Positions 1 to 11,940 of a stretch of DNA of 64,000 nt are shown here, piece by piece. This DNA comes from Petrolisthes cinctipes (Eukaryota; Arthropoda; Malacostraca; Decapoda; Porcellanidae). The notes under the pieces were generated by a model that was not told the DNA's origin, ran no database searches, and saw nothing but the letters and a program-made list of their open reading frames with translations. The stretch's first letter is position 1; every line of letters begins with the position of its first letter. The stretch is taken from positions 124,001 through 188,000 of the forward strand of contig JAWQEG010000412.1 in the NCBI GenBank assembly GCA_033782935.1, read 5' to 3'. The translations under genes and the position numbers were made by a program.

Positions 1-1690
1 GGACTGCAAATATCAACAGTCAATCATGGGGTGGGCGGTGTGTTAATGTCATTACAGTGCTTGGAGTGTACATATCAACATTCATTTATTGTGTGGTGAG
101 TGTGTGGGTGTCATTACAGTTCTTGGACTGTAAATATCAACCATCATTCATTAGGTGGTGGGTGTGTGGGTGTCATTACAGTGCTCAGACTGTAAATACT
201 AACAGTCATTCATGGTGTGGCTGGTGTGTGGATGTAATTACAGTGCTTGGACTGAAAATATCAACCGTCATTTATGGGGTGGTGGGAATGTGGGTGTTAT
301 TACAGTGCTTGGACAGTAAATATCAACAGTCATTCATAGGGTGGTAGGTGTGTGAATGTTATTACAGAGCCTGGACTGTAAATATCAACAGTCATTCATG
401 GTGTGGTGAATTTGTATGTGTTATTACAGTGCTTGGACTGTAAATATCAAAAGTCATTCTTGGGGTGGTGGGTGTGTGGGTGTCATTACAGTACTTAGAC
501 TGTAAATATCAACAGCCATTTATCGGGTGGTAGGTGTCATAAGAGTGGTTGGACTGTAAATTTCAACAGTCATTCATGGATTGCTGGGTGTGTTGGTGTC
601 ATTACAGTGCTTGGACTGTAAATAACAACCATAATTAATGGAGTGGCTGGTGTGGGGGTGTCATTACAGTTCTTGGTCAGTAAATATCAACAGTCATTCA
701 TGGAGTGGTGGATGTGTGGGTGTTATTACATTGCTTGAACTGTAAATATCAAGTCATTCATCGGGTGGTGGGTGTGTGTGTGTCATTAGTGCTTGGACTG
801 TAAAAATCAACAGTCCTTCATGGAGTATTGGGTGGCATTACAGTGCTTGAACTCTAAATATCAACTCATTCATTGGGTGATGGGTGTGTTTGTGTCATTA
901 TAGAGCTTGGACTGTAAATATAAACAGTAATTCATGGGGTTGTGGGTGTCTGGGTGTCTGTGCAGTGCTTGGACTGTAAATATCAGCAGTCAATCATGGG
1001 GTGGTGGGTGTTTGGGTGTCATTACAGTGCTTGGACTGTAAATATCAACAGTCATTCATGGGGTGGTGGGTGTATGGGTGTCATTACAGTGTTTTGATTG
1101 TAAATATCAACAGTCATTCATAGGGTGGTGGGTGTCATTAGAGTGATAGGACTATAAATATCAACAGTCATTCATGGGGTGGTGGGTGTGTGGGTGTCAT
1201 TACATTGATTGGACTATAAATATTAAGTCATTCATTGGTTGGTGGGTGTGTGTGTCATTAGTGCTTGGACTGTAAATATCAACAGTCATTTATGGGGTGA
1301 TGGTTGGCATTACAGTGATTGGACTCTAAATATCAACAGTCATTCATAGGGTGATGGGTGTGTGGGTGTCATTACAGTGCTTGGACTGTAAATATCAACA
1401 GTCATTCATAGGGTTGTGGGTGTGTGAGTGTCATTACAGAGCTTGGACTATAAATATCAACAGTCATTCATGGGGTGGTTGGTGTGTGGGTGTCATTACA
1501 GTGCATGGACTGAAAATATCAACAGTCATTCATGGGGTGGTGGGTGTGTGAGTGTCATTACAGTGCTTGGACTGTAAATATTAACTGTCATTTATAGGGT
1601 GGTGGGTGTGTAGGTGTCATTACAGTCTTTGGACTGTAAATATCAAAAGTCATTCTTGGGGTGGTGAGTGCGTGGGTGTCATTACAGTGC
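1..1690 (+). repeat. Leading diverged satellite block
   Basis: About 27 monomers that do not align as a unit with the HOR copies following. They include contracted monomers near 527 and 1131 (8-bp loss in the G/T block), a short-monomer run at about 780-960 and another at about 1250-1330, and several copies of the AATATCAAGTCATT form with a 2-bp loss. The stretch at about 1500-1690 resembles the HOR segment at about 3360-3540, so the block probably includes a displaced HOR fragment. Open frames here (for example 57-347) are phase-cycling satellite translations with Cys/Trp/Val-rich composition, not genes. Confidence 0.8.
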
Positions 1691-4600
1691 TTGGACTGTA
1701 AACATCAACAGTCATTCATAGGTGGTGGGTGTGTGGGTGTCATTACAGTGTTTTGATTGTAAATATCAACAGTCATTCAATGGTTGGTTGGTGTCATTAC
1801 AGTGCTTGGACTGTAAACATCAACCGTGATTTATGGGGTGGTTGGTGTGTGGGTGTCATTACAGTGCTTAAACTGTAAATATCAACCATAATTAATGGGG
1901 TGGTGGGTGTGGGGGTGGTGTGGGGGTGTCATTACAGTGCTTGGACTTTAAATATCAACAGTCATTCATGGGGTGGTGGAAGTGTGGGTGTCATTATAGT
2001 GCTTGAACTGTAAATATCAACAGTCATTCATGGGGTGGTGGGTGTGTGGGTGTCATTACAGTGCTTGGACTGTAAATATAAAAAGTCATTCTTGGGGTGG
2101 TGGGTGTGTGGGTGTCATTACAGTGCATAGACTGTAAATATCAACAGCCATTTAGGGAGTGGTGGTTGTGTGGCTGTCATTACAGTGCTTGGACTGTAAA
2201 TATCAACAGTCAATCATGGGGTGGTGGGTGTGTGGGTGTCAATACAGAGCTTGGACTGTAAATATCAAAAGTCATTTATAGGGTGGTGTGTGTGTGAGTG
2301 TAATTACAGAGCTTGGACTGTATATATCAACAGTCATTTATGGGGTGGTTGGTGTGTCGGTGTCATTACAGTGCTTGGACTGTAAATATCAAATGTCATT
2401 CTTGGGGTGGTGGGTGTGTGGGTGTCATTACAGTGCTTTGACTTTAAATATCAACAGTCATTCATGGGGTGGTGGATGTGTGGATGTCATTATAGTGCTT
2501 GAACTGTAAATATCAACAGTCATTCATAGGGTGGTGGGTGTGTGGGTTTCATTACAGTGCTTGGACTGTAAATAGAAAAAGTAATTCCTGGGGTGGTGTG
2601 TGTGTTGGTGTCATTACAGTGCTTAGACTGTAAATTTCAACAGTCAATTATGGGGTGGTGGGTGTGTGGGTGTCATTACAGTGCTTAGACTGTAAATATC
2701 AACAGCCATTTATGAAGTGGTGGTTGTGTGGCTGTCATTACAGTGCTTGGACTGTAAATATCAACAGTCAATCATGGGGTGGTGGGTGTGTGGGTGTCAT
2801 TACAGTGCTTTGACTGTAAATATCAAGAGTCATTCATATGTGGTGGGTGTGTGGGTGTCATTACAGTGTTTTAATTGTAAATATCAACAGTCATTTATAG
2901 GTTGGTTGGTGTCATTAGAGTGCTTGGACTGTAAATATCAACAGTCATTCATGGGGTGGTGGGTGTGTGGATGTCATTACAGTGCATGGACTGAAAATAT
3001 CAACTGTCATTCCTGGGATGTTGGGTGTGTGGGTGTCATTACAGTGCTTGGACTGTGAATATCAACCGTGATTTATGGGTTGGTGGGAGTGTGGCTGTCA
3101 TTACAGTGCTTGGACTGTAAATATCAACAGTCATTCATGGGTAGGTGGGTGTGTGGGTGTCATTACATTGCTTAGACTGTAAACATTAACAGTCATTTAT
3201 TGGGTTGTGGGTGTGTGGGTGTCATTACAGAGCTTGGACTGTAAACATTAACAGTCATTCATGGGGTGGTTAGTTTGTAGATGCCATTACAGTGCTTGGA
3301 CTGTAAATATAAAAATTCATTCTTGGGGTGGTGGGTGTGTTGGTGTCATTACAGTGCTTGGACTGAAAATATCAACAGTCATTAATGGGGTGTTGGGTGT
3401 ATGAGTGTCATTACAGTGCTTGGTCTGTTAATATTAACTGTCATTTATTGGTTGGTGGGTGTGTAGGTGTCATTACAGTGTTTGGACTGTAGATATCAAA
3501 AGTCATTCTTGGGGTGGTGAGTGTGTGGGCGTCATTACAGTGCTTAGACTGTAAATTTCAACAGTCATTTATGGGGTGGTGGGTGTGTGGCTGTCATTAC
3601 AGTGCTTGGACTGTAAATATCAACAGTCAATCATGGGGTGTTGGGTGTTTGGGTGTCAATACAGTGCTTTGACTGTAAACATCAACAGTCATTCATAGGT
3701 GGTGGGTGTGTGAGTGTCATTACAGTGTTTTGATTGTAAATATCAACAGTCATTCATAGGTTGGTTGGTGTCATTAGATTGCTTGGACTGTAAATATCAA
3801 CAGTCATTCAAGGGGTGGTGGGTGTGTGGATGTCATTACAGTGCATGGACTGAAAATATCAACTGTCATTCCTGGGGTGGTGGGTGTGTGGTTGTCATTA
3901 CAGTACTTGGACTGTATATATCAACCATGATTTATGGGGTGATGGGTGTGTAGGTGTCATTACAGTGCTTGGACTGTAAATATCAACCATAATTAATGGG
4001 GTGGTGGGTGTGGGGGTTTCATTACAGTGCTTGGAATTTAAATATCAACAGTCATTCATGGGGTGGTGGATGTGTGGGTGTCATTATAGTCCTTGAACTG
4101 TAAATATCATCAGTCATTCATGGGGTGGTGGGTGTGTGGGTGTCATTACAGTGCTTGGACTGTAAATATAAAAAGTCATTCTTGGGGTGGAGGGTGTGTG
4201 GGTGTCATTACAGTGCTTAGACTGTAAATATCAACAGCCATTTATGAAGTGGTGGTTGTGTGGCTGTCATTACAGTGCTCGGACTGTAAATATCAACAGT
4301 CAATCATGGGGTGGTGTGTGTGTGGGTGTCATTACAGTGCTTGGACTGTCAATATCAACAGTCATTTATGGAGTGGTGGGTGTGTGGGTGTCATTACAGT
4401 GCATGGACTGTAAATATCAACAGTCATTCATGGGGTGGTGGATGTGTAGGTGTCATTACAGTGCTAAGACTGTAAACATATTAACAGTCATTTATTGGGT
4501 GGTTGGTGTGTGGGTGTCATTACAGAGCTTGGACTGTAAATATCAACATTCATTCATAGGGTGGTGTGTGTGTGAGTGTAATTACAGAGCTTGAACTGTA

Positions 4601-5636
4601 AATATCAACAGTCATTTATGGGGTGGTTGGTGTGTCAGTGTCATTACAGTGCTTGAACTGTAAATATCAACAGTCATTCAAGGGGTGGTTGGTGTGTGGG
4701 TGTCATTACAGTGCTTGGACTGTAAATATAAAAAGTCATTCTTGGGGTGGTGGGTGTGTGGGTGTCATTACAGTGCTTGGACTGTAAATATTAAAAGTCA
4801 GTCTTGGGGTGGTGGGTGTGTGGGTGTAATTACAGTGCTTAGACTGTAAATATCAACAGTCATTTATGGGGTGGTGGGTGTGTGGCTGTCATTACAGTGC
4901 TTGGACTGTAAATATCAACAGTCAATCATGGGGTGGTGGGTGTGTGGGTGTCATAACAGTGCTTTGACCGTAAATATCAAGAGTCATTCATAGGTGGTGG
5001 GTGTGTGGGTGTCATTACAGTGTTTTGATGGTAAATATCAACAGTCATTCATAGGTTGGTTGGTGTCATTAGAGGGTTTGGACTGTAAATATCAACAGTC
5101 ATTCATGGGGTTGTGGGTGTGTGGATGTCATCACAGTGCATGGAATGAAAATATCAACTGTCATTCCTGGGGTGGTGGGTGTGTGGGTGTCATTACAGTG
5201 CTTGGACTGTAAATATAAAAAGTTATTTATGGGTTTGGTGAGTGTGTGGGTGTCATTACAGAGCTTGGACTGTAAATATCAACAGTCATTCATGGGGTGG
5301 TGGGTGTGTGGGTATCATTACAGTGCTTAGACTGTAAACATTAACAGTCATTTATTGGGTGGTGGGTGTGTGGGTGTCATTACCGAGCTTGGTCTATAAA
5401 TATCAACAGTCATTCATTGGGTGGTGGAAGTGTGAGTGTCATTACAGAGCTTGGACGGTAAATATCAACAGTCATTCATGGGGTGGTTGGTGTGTAGGTG
5501 CCATTACAGTGCTTGGACTGTAAATATTAAAAGTAACCTTTGGGGTGGTGGGTGTGTGGGAGTAATTACAGTGCTTAGACTGTAAATTTCAACAGTCATT
5601 TATAGGGTGGTGGGTGTGTGGCTGTCATTACAGTGC
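1691..5636 (+). repeat. Left-domain HOR, copy 1 (3,946 bp)
   Basis: This segment aligns with 5637-9396. The shared marker CATTACAGTGTTTTGATTG lies at 1741, 5687 and 9447. Other variant-rich stretches fall at matched offsets, for example near 2288/6234, 3714/7474, 4187/7947 and 4994/8754. Copy 1 is 186 bp longer than copy 2, exactly three monomers. By eye about two of these lie near 2660-2783 and one near 3070-3132. Identity between copies is high, with scattered single-base differences (for example near 2154). Confidence 0.85.
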
Positions 5637-8600
5637 TTGGACTGTAAACATCAACAGTCATTCATAGGTGGTGGGTGTGTGGGTGTCATTACAGTGTTTT
5701 GATTGTAAATATCAACAGTCATTCAATGGTTGGTTAGTGTCATTACAGTGCTTGGACTGTAAATATCAACCATGATTTATGGGGTGGTTGGTGTGTGGGT
5801 GTCATTACAGTGCTTAAACTGTAAATATCAACCATAATTAATGGGGTGGTGGGTGTGGGGGTGGTGTGGGGGTGTCATTACAGTGCTTGGACTTTAAATA
5901 TCAACAGTCATTCATGGGGTGGTGGAAGTGTGGGTGTCATTATAGTGCTTGAACTGTAAATATCAACAGTCATTCATGGGGTGGTGGGTGTGTGGGTGTC
6001 ATTACAGTGCTTGGACTGTAAATATAAAAAGTCATTCTTGGGGTGGTGGGTGTGGTGGTGTCATTACAGTGCATAGACTGTAAATATCAACAGACATTTA
6101 TGGAGTGGTGGTTGTGTGGCTGTCATTACAGTGCTTGGACTGTAAATATCAACAGTCAATCATGGGGTGGTGGGTGTGTGGGTGTCAATACAGAGCTTGG
6201 ACTGTAAATATCAAAAGTCATTTATAGGGTGGTGTGTGTGTGAGTGTAATTACAGAGCTTGGACTGTATATATCAACAGTCATTTATGGGGTGGTTGGTG
6301 TGTCGGTGTCATTACAGTGCTTGGACTGTAAATATCAAATGTCATTCTTGGGGTGGTGGGTGTGTGGGTGTCATTACAGTGCTTTGACTTTAAATATCAA
6401 CAGTCATTCATGGGGTGGTGGATGTGTGGATGTCATTATAGTGCTTGAACTGTAAATATCAACAGTCATTCATAGGGTGGTGGGTGTGTGGGTTTCATTA
6501 CAGTGCTTGGACTGTAAATAGAAAAAGTCATTCCTGGGGTGGTGTGTGTGTTGGTGTCATTACAGTGCTTAGACTGTAAATTTCAACAGTCAATTATGGG
6601 GTGGTGGGTGTGTGGCTGTCATTACAGTGCTTTGACTGTAAATATCAAGAGTCATTCATATGTGGTGGGTGTGTGGGTGTCATTACAGTGTTTTAATTGT
6701 AAATATCAACAGTCATTTATAGGTTGGTTGGTGTCATTAGAGTGCTTGGACTGTAAATATCAACAGTCATTCATGGGGTGGTGGGTGTGTGGATGTCATT
6801 ACAGTGCATGGACTGATAATATCAACTGTCATTCCTGGGATGTTGGGTGTGTGGGTGTCATTACAGTGCTTGGACTGTGAATATCAACCGTGATTTATGG
6901 GTTGGTGGGTGTGTGGGTGTCATTACATTGCTTAGACTGTAAACATTAACAGTCATTTATTGGGTTGTGGGTGTGTGGGTGTCATTACAGAGCTTGGACT
7001 GTAAACATTAACAGTCATTCATGGGGTGGTTAGTGTGTAGATGCCATTACAGTGCTTGGACTGTAAATATAAAAATTCATTCTTGGGGTGGTGGGTGTGT
7101 TGGTGTCATTACAGTGCTTGGACTGAAAATATCAACAGTCATTAATGGGGTGTTGGGTGTATGAGTGTCATTACAGTGCTTGGTCTGTTAATATTAACTG
7201 TCATTTATTGGGTGGTGGGTGTGTAGGTGTCATTACAGTGTTTGGACTGTAAATATCAAAAGTCATTCTTGTGGTGGTGAGTGTGTGGGCGTCATTACAG
7301 TGCTTAGACTGTAAATTTCAACAGTCATTTATGGGGTGGTGGGTGTGTGGCTGTCATTACAGTGCTTGGACTGTAAATATCAACAGTCAATCATGGGGTG
7401 TTGGGTGTTTGGGTGTCAATACAGTGCTTTGACTGTAAACATCAACAGTCATTCATAGGTGGTGGGTGTGTGAGTGTCATTACAGTGTTTTGATTGTAAA
7501 TATCAACAGTCATTCATATGTTGGTTGGTGTCATTAGATTGCTTGGACTGTAAATATCAACAGTCATTCAAGGGGTGGTGGGTGTGTGGATGTCATTACA
7601 GTGCATGGACTGAAAATATCAACTGTCATTCCTGGGGTGGTGGGTGTGTGGTTGTCATTACAGTACTTGGACTGTAAATATCAACCATGATTTATGGGGT
7701 GATGGGTGTGTAGGTGTCATTACAGTGCTTGGACTGTAAATATCAACCATAATTAATGGGGTGGTGGGTGTGGGGGTTTCATTACAGTGCTTGGAATTTA
7801 AATATCAACAGTCATTCATGGGGTGGTGGATGTGTGGGTGTCATTATAGTGCTTGAACTGTAAATATCATCAGTAATTCATGGGGTGGTGGGTGTGTGGG
7901 TGTCATTACAGTGCTTGGACTGTAAATATAAAAAGTCATTCTTGGGGTGGAGGGTGTGTGGGTGTCATTACAGTGCTTAGACTGTAAATATCAACAGCCA
8001 TTTATGAAGTGGTGGTTGTGTGGCTGTCATTACAGTGCTTGGACTTTAAATATCAACAGTCAATCATGGGGTGGTGGGTGTGTGGGTGTCATTACAGTGC
8101 TTGGACTGTCAATATCAACAGTCATTTATGGAGTGGTGGGTGTGTGGGTGTCATTACAGTGCTTGGACTGTAAATATCAACAGTCATTCATGGGGTGGTG
8201 GATGTGTAGGTGTCATTACAGTGCTAAGACTGTAAACATATTAACAGTCATTTATTGGGTGGTTGGTGTGTGGGTGTCATTACAGAGCTTGGACTGTAAA
8301 TATCAACAGTCATTCATAGGGTGGTTTGTGTGTGAGTGTTATTACAGAGCTTGGACTGTAAATATCAACAGTCATTTATGGGGTGGTTGGTGTGTCAGTG
8401 TCATTACAGTGCTTGAACTGTAAATATCAACAGTCATTCAAGGGGTGGTTTGTGTGTGGGTGTCATTACAGTGCTTGGACTGTAAATATAAAAAGTCATT
8501 CTTGGGGTGGTGGGTGTGTGGGTGTCATTACAGTGCTTGGACTGTAAATATTAAAAGTCACTCTTGGGGTGGTGGGTGTGTGGGTGTAATTACAGTGCTT

Positions 8601-9396
8601 AGACTGTAAATATCAACAGTCATTAATGGGGTGGTGGGTGTGTGGCTGTCATTACAGTGCTTGGACTGTAAATATCAACAGTCAATCATGGGGTGGTGGG
8701 TGTGTGGGTGTCATAACAGTGCTTTGACCGTAAATATCAAGAGTCATTCATAGGTGGTGGGTGTGTGGGTGTCATTACAGTGTTTTGATTGTAAATATCA
8801 ACAGTCATTCATAGGTTGGTTGGTGTCATTAGAGGGTTTGGACTGTAAATATCAACAGTCATTCATGGGGTTGTGGGTGTGTGGATGTCATTACAGTGCA
8901 TGGAATGAAAATATCAACTGTCATTCCTGGGGTGGTGGGTGTGTGGGTGTCATTACAGTGCTTGGACTGTAAATATAAAAAGTTATTTATGGGTTTGGTG
9001 AGTGTGTGGGTGTCATTACAGAGCTTGGACTGTAAATATCAACAGTCATTCATGGGGTGGTGGGTGTGTGGGTATCATTACAGTGCTTAGACTGTAAACA
9101 TTAACAGTCATTTATTGGGTGGTGGGTGTGTGGGTGTCATTACCGAGCTTGGTCTGAAAATATCAACAGTCATTCATTGGGTGGTGGAAGTGTGAGTGTC
9201 ATTACAGAGCTTGGACGGTAAATATCAACAGTCATTCATGGGGTGGTTGGTGTGTAGGTGCCATTACAGTGCTTGGACTGTAAATATTAAAAGTAATCTT
9301 TGGGGTGGTGGGTGTGTGGGAGTAATTACAGTGCTTAGACTGTAAATATCAACAGTCATTTATAGGGTGGTGGGTGTGTGGCTGTCATTACAGTGC
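5637..9396 (+). repeat. Left-domain HOR, copy 2 (3,760 bp)
   Basis: Second copy of the left HOR, about 61 monomers including contracted ones. From about 3,200 of copy 1 to the copy end the offset is a constant 3,760 bp. Earlier in the copy the offset is 3,946 and then 3,822, marking the loss of two monomers and then one. Open frames of up to 158 codons (7947-8423) arise where the TAA in CTGTAAAT is mutated. They have counterparts at the same HOR position in copy 1, but with different lengths and breaks. Confidence 0.85.
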
Positions 9397-9714
9397 TTGG
9401 ACTGTAAACATCAACAGTCATTCATAGGTGGTGGGTGTGTGGGTGTCATTACAGTGTTTTGATTGTAAATATCAACAGTCATTCAATGGTTGGTTGGTGT
9501 CATTACAGTGCTTGGACTGTAAACATCAACCGTGATTTATAGGGTGGTTGGTGTGTGGGTGTCATTACAGTGCTTAAACTGTAAATATCAACCATAATTA
9601 ATGGGGTGGTGGGTGTGGGGGTGTTGTGGGGGTGTCATTACAGTGCTTGGACTTTAAATATCAACAGTCATTCATTGGGTGGTGGATGTGTGGGTGTCAT
9701 TATAGTGCTTGAAC

Positions 9715-9722
9715 TGTAAATA
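9715..9722 (+). promoter_or_regulatory. TGTAAATA octamer (PUF/forkhead-like), once per monomer
   Basis: TGTAAATA as RNA is UGUAAAUA, which fits the Pumilio/PUF response element UGUANAUA; as DNA its last seven bases, GTAAATA, fit the forkhead core RYAAAYA. The octamer is present in most monomers. The common TGTATATA variant still fits the PUF element, whereas TATAAATA and TGAAAATA variants do not. It is a sequence match only; transcription of the array is not shown by this sequence. Confidence 0.45.
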
Positions 9723-9737
9723 TCAACAGTCATTCAT

Positions 9738-9756
9738 GGGGTGGTGGGTGTGTGGG
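9738..9756 (+). other. G-rich tract with G-quadruplex potential (one per monomer)
   Basis: In the reference monomer this tract reads GGGGTGGTGGGTGTGTGGG: four runs of two or more G, three of them with at least three, separated by short loops. That fits a two-tetrad G-quadruplex pattern but not the strict four-run, three-tetrad pattern. The tract recurs about every 62 bp on the + strand, usually with one or two substitutions; variants such as GGGGTTGTGGG or GGAGTGGTCGG weaken it. Folding is inferred, not shown. Confidence 0.6.
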
Positions 9757-9759
9757 TGT
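9747..9759 (+). other. TG-rich 13-mer resembling a yeast telomeric Rap1 site
   Basis: GGTGTGTGGGTGT matches the core of the Saccharomyces telomeric Rap1 site and resembles TG1-3 telomere repeats. It sits in the G/T block of most monomers. The match is seen directly. Any binding is unsupported, because nothing else suggests budding yeast and low-complexity G/T sequence gives such matches readily. On the other strand the same tract reads as CACCC-box-like sequence, the kind bound by KLF/Sp family factors in animals. Confidence 0.35.
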
Positions 9760-9761
9760 CA

Positions 9762-9781
9762 TTACAGTGCTTGGACTGTAA
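9762..9781 (+). other. 7-bp inverted repeat spanning the monomer junction
   Basis: TTACAGT and ACTGTAA are perfect reverse complements separated by the 6-nt loop GCTTGG, so each consensus junction can form a small hairpin or cruciform. The ACTGT arm can alternatively pair with the ACAGT found 8 nt downstream (in the reference monomer, ACTGT 9713-9717 with ACAGT 9726-9730). Many variant monomers keep both arms; changes such as ACTATAA, ACTGAAA or TTACATT break the longer stem. Confidence 0.6.
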
Positions 9782-10800
9782 ATATAAAAAGTCATTCTTG
9801 GGGTGGTGGGTGTGTGGGTGTCATTACAGTGAATAGACAGTAAATATCAACAGCCATTTATGGAGTGGTGGATGTGTGGCTGTTATTACATTGCTTGGAC
9901 TGTAAATATCAACAGTCAATCATGGGGTGGTGGGTGTGTGGGTGTCATTACAGTGCTTGGACTGTAAATATCAACAGTCATTCATGAAGTGGTGGGTGTA
10001 TGGGTGTCATTACAGTGCATGGACTGTAAATATCAACAGTCATTCAAGAAGTGGTGGGTGTGTGGGTGTCATTACAGAGCTTGGACTGTAAATATCAAAA
10101 GTCATTTATAGGGTGGTGTGTGTGTGAGTGTAATTACAGAGCTTGGACTGCATATATCAACAGTCATTTATGGGGTGGTTGGTGTGTCGGTGTCATTACA
10201 GTGCTTGGACTGTAAATATCAAATGTCATTCTTGGGGTGGTGAGTGTGTGGGTGTCATTACAGTGCTTTGACTTTAAATATCAACAGTCATTCATGGGGT
10301 GGTGGATGTGTGGATGTAATTATAGTGCTTGAACTGTAAATATCAACAGTCATTCATAGGGTGGTGGGTGTGTGGGTTTCATTACAGTGCTTGGACTGTA
10401 AATAGAAAAAGTCATTCCTGGGGTGGTGGGTGTGTGGGTGTCATTACAGTGCTTAGACTGTAAATTTCAACAGTCAATTATGGGGTGGTGGGTGTGTGGC
10501 TGTCATTACAGTGCTTTGACTGTAAATATCAAGAGTCATTCATATGTGGTGGGTGTGTAGGTGTCATTACAGTGATTTAATTGTAAATATCAACAGTCAT
10601 TTATAGGTTGGTTGGTGTCATTAGAGTGCTTGGACTGTAAATATCAACAGTCATTCATGGGGTGGTGGGTGTGTGGATGTCATTACAGTGCATGGAAAGA
10701 AAATATCAACTGTCATTCCTGGGATGTTGGGTGTGTGGGTGTCATTACAGTGCTTGGACTGTAAATATCAACCGTGATTTATGGGTTGGTGGGTGTGTGG

Positions 10801-11020
10801 GTGTCATTACAGTGCTTGGACTGTAAATATAAAAAGTCATTCTTGGGTTGGTGGGTGTTTGGGTGCCATTACAGTGCTTAGACTGTAAATATCAACAGCA
10901 ATTTATGGGGTGGTAGTTGTGTGGCTATCATTACAGTGCTTGGACTGTAAATATCAACAGTCATTCATAAGTAGGTGGGTGTGTGGGTGTCATTACATTG
11001 CTTAGACAATAAATATTACC
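10801..11020 (+). repeat. Transition monomers between HOR blocks
   Basis: Three to four monomers of left-domain type join the partial third HOR copy to the 920-bp duplicated block. They are ordinary satellite monomers with no insert. Close matches to individual monomers exist elsewhere in the left domain, but not in this order. Confidence 0.6.
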
Positions 11021-11940
11021 TGTCATTTATGGGGTGGTGGGTGTGTAGGTGTCATTACAGTGTTTGGACTGTACATATCAAAAGTCATTCTCAGGGTGGT
11101 GAGTGTGTGGGTGTCATTACAGTGCTTAGACTGTAAATTTCAACAGTCATTTATGGGGTGGTAGGTGTGTGACTGTCATTACAGTGCTTGGACTGTAAAT
11201 ATCAACCGTCAATCATGGGGTGGTGGGTGTTTTGGTGTCATTACTGTGCTTTGACTGTAAATTTCAACAGTCATTCATAGGTGGTGGGTGTGTGGGTGTC
11301 ATTACAGTGTTTTGATTGTAAATATCAATAGTCTTCATAGGTTGGTTGGTGTCATTAGAGTGCTTGGACTGTAAATATCAACAGTCATTCATGGGGTGGT
11401 GGGTGTGAATGTCACAACAGTGCATGGACTGAAAATATCAACTGTCATTCCTGGGGTGGTGGTTGAGTGGGTGTCATTACAGTGCTTGGACTGTAAATAT
11501 CAACCATAATTAATAGGTTGGTGGGAGTGGGGGTGTCATTACAGTGCTTGGACTTTAAATATCAACAGTCATTAATGGGGTGGTTGACGTGTGGGTGTCA
11601 TTACAGTGCTTGGACTGTAAATATCAACAGTCAATCATGGGGTGGTGGGGGTGTGGGTGTCATTACAGTGCTTGGACTGTAAATATTAACAGTAATTTAT
11701 GGAGTGGTGGGTGTGTGGGTGTCATTACACTGCTTGGACTGTAAATATCAACAGTCATTCATGGGGTGGTGGGTTTGTAGGTGTCATTACAGTGCTTAGA
11801 CTGTAAACATATTAATAGTCATTTATTGGGTGGTGGGTGTGTGGGTGTCATTACAGAGCTTGGACTGTAAATATCAACAGTCATTCATAGGGTGGTGTGT
11901 GTGTGAGTGTAATTACTGAGCTTGGACTGTAAATATCAAC
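11021..11940 (+). repeat. 920-bp tandem unit, copy 1
   Basis: Fifteen monomers (920 bp, ten short of 15 x 62) repeated directly at 11941-12860. Rare variants occur at exactly +920, for example TCAGGGTGG (about 11091/12011), GTAGGTGTGTGACTG (11161/12081) and a contracted monomer with AATAGTCTTCATAG (about 11327/12247). Differences are few, for example GTCATTAGAG against GTTATTAGAG near 11350/12270. Confidence 0.88.

Larger units (their letters stand above)
9711..9772 (+). repeat. Reference near-consensus 62-bp monomer
   Basis: This copy differs by one base (9712, A for G) from the consensus I derived by eye, so it can serve as the type monomer. The consensus holds 21 G, 8 C, 20 T and 13 A, giving 47% GC with a strong excess of G over C on the + strand, and no CpG dinucleotide. 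In order it contains the octamer TGTAAATA (9715-9722), ACAGT (9726-9730), a G/T-rich tract (9738-9759), and TTACAGT (9762-9768), which pairs with ACTGTAA at the start of the next monomer. Monomer start is arbitrary; I set it at the GG of GGACTG. Confidence 0.9.
9397..10800 (+). repeat. Left-domain HOR, partial copy 3
   Basis: The segment follows copy 2 at offset 3,760 and then, after about 9960-10080, at offset 3,884, meaning two additional monomers are present relative to copy 2. Around 10800 the alignment to copy 2 ends and the sequence passes into differently ordered monomers. The copy is therefore truncated to well under half of a full HOR. Confidence 0.75.

Noticed and set aside
7947..8423. 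158-codon open frame
   Set aside because: Same phase-cycling satellite translation. The corresponding HOR position in copy 1 (4187) is broken earlier by single-base changes, showing no coding constraint.
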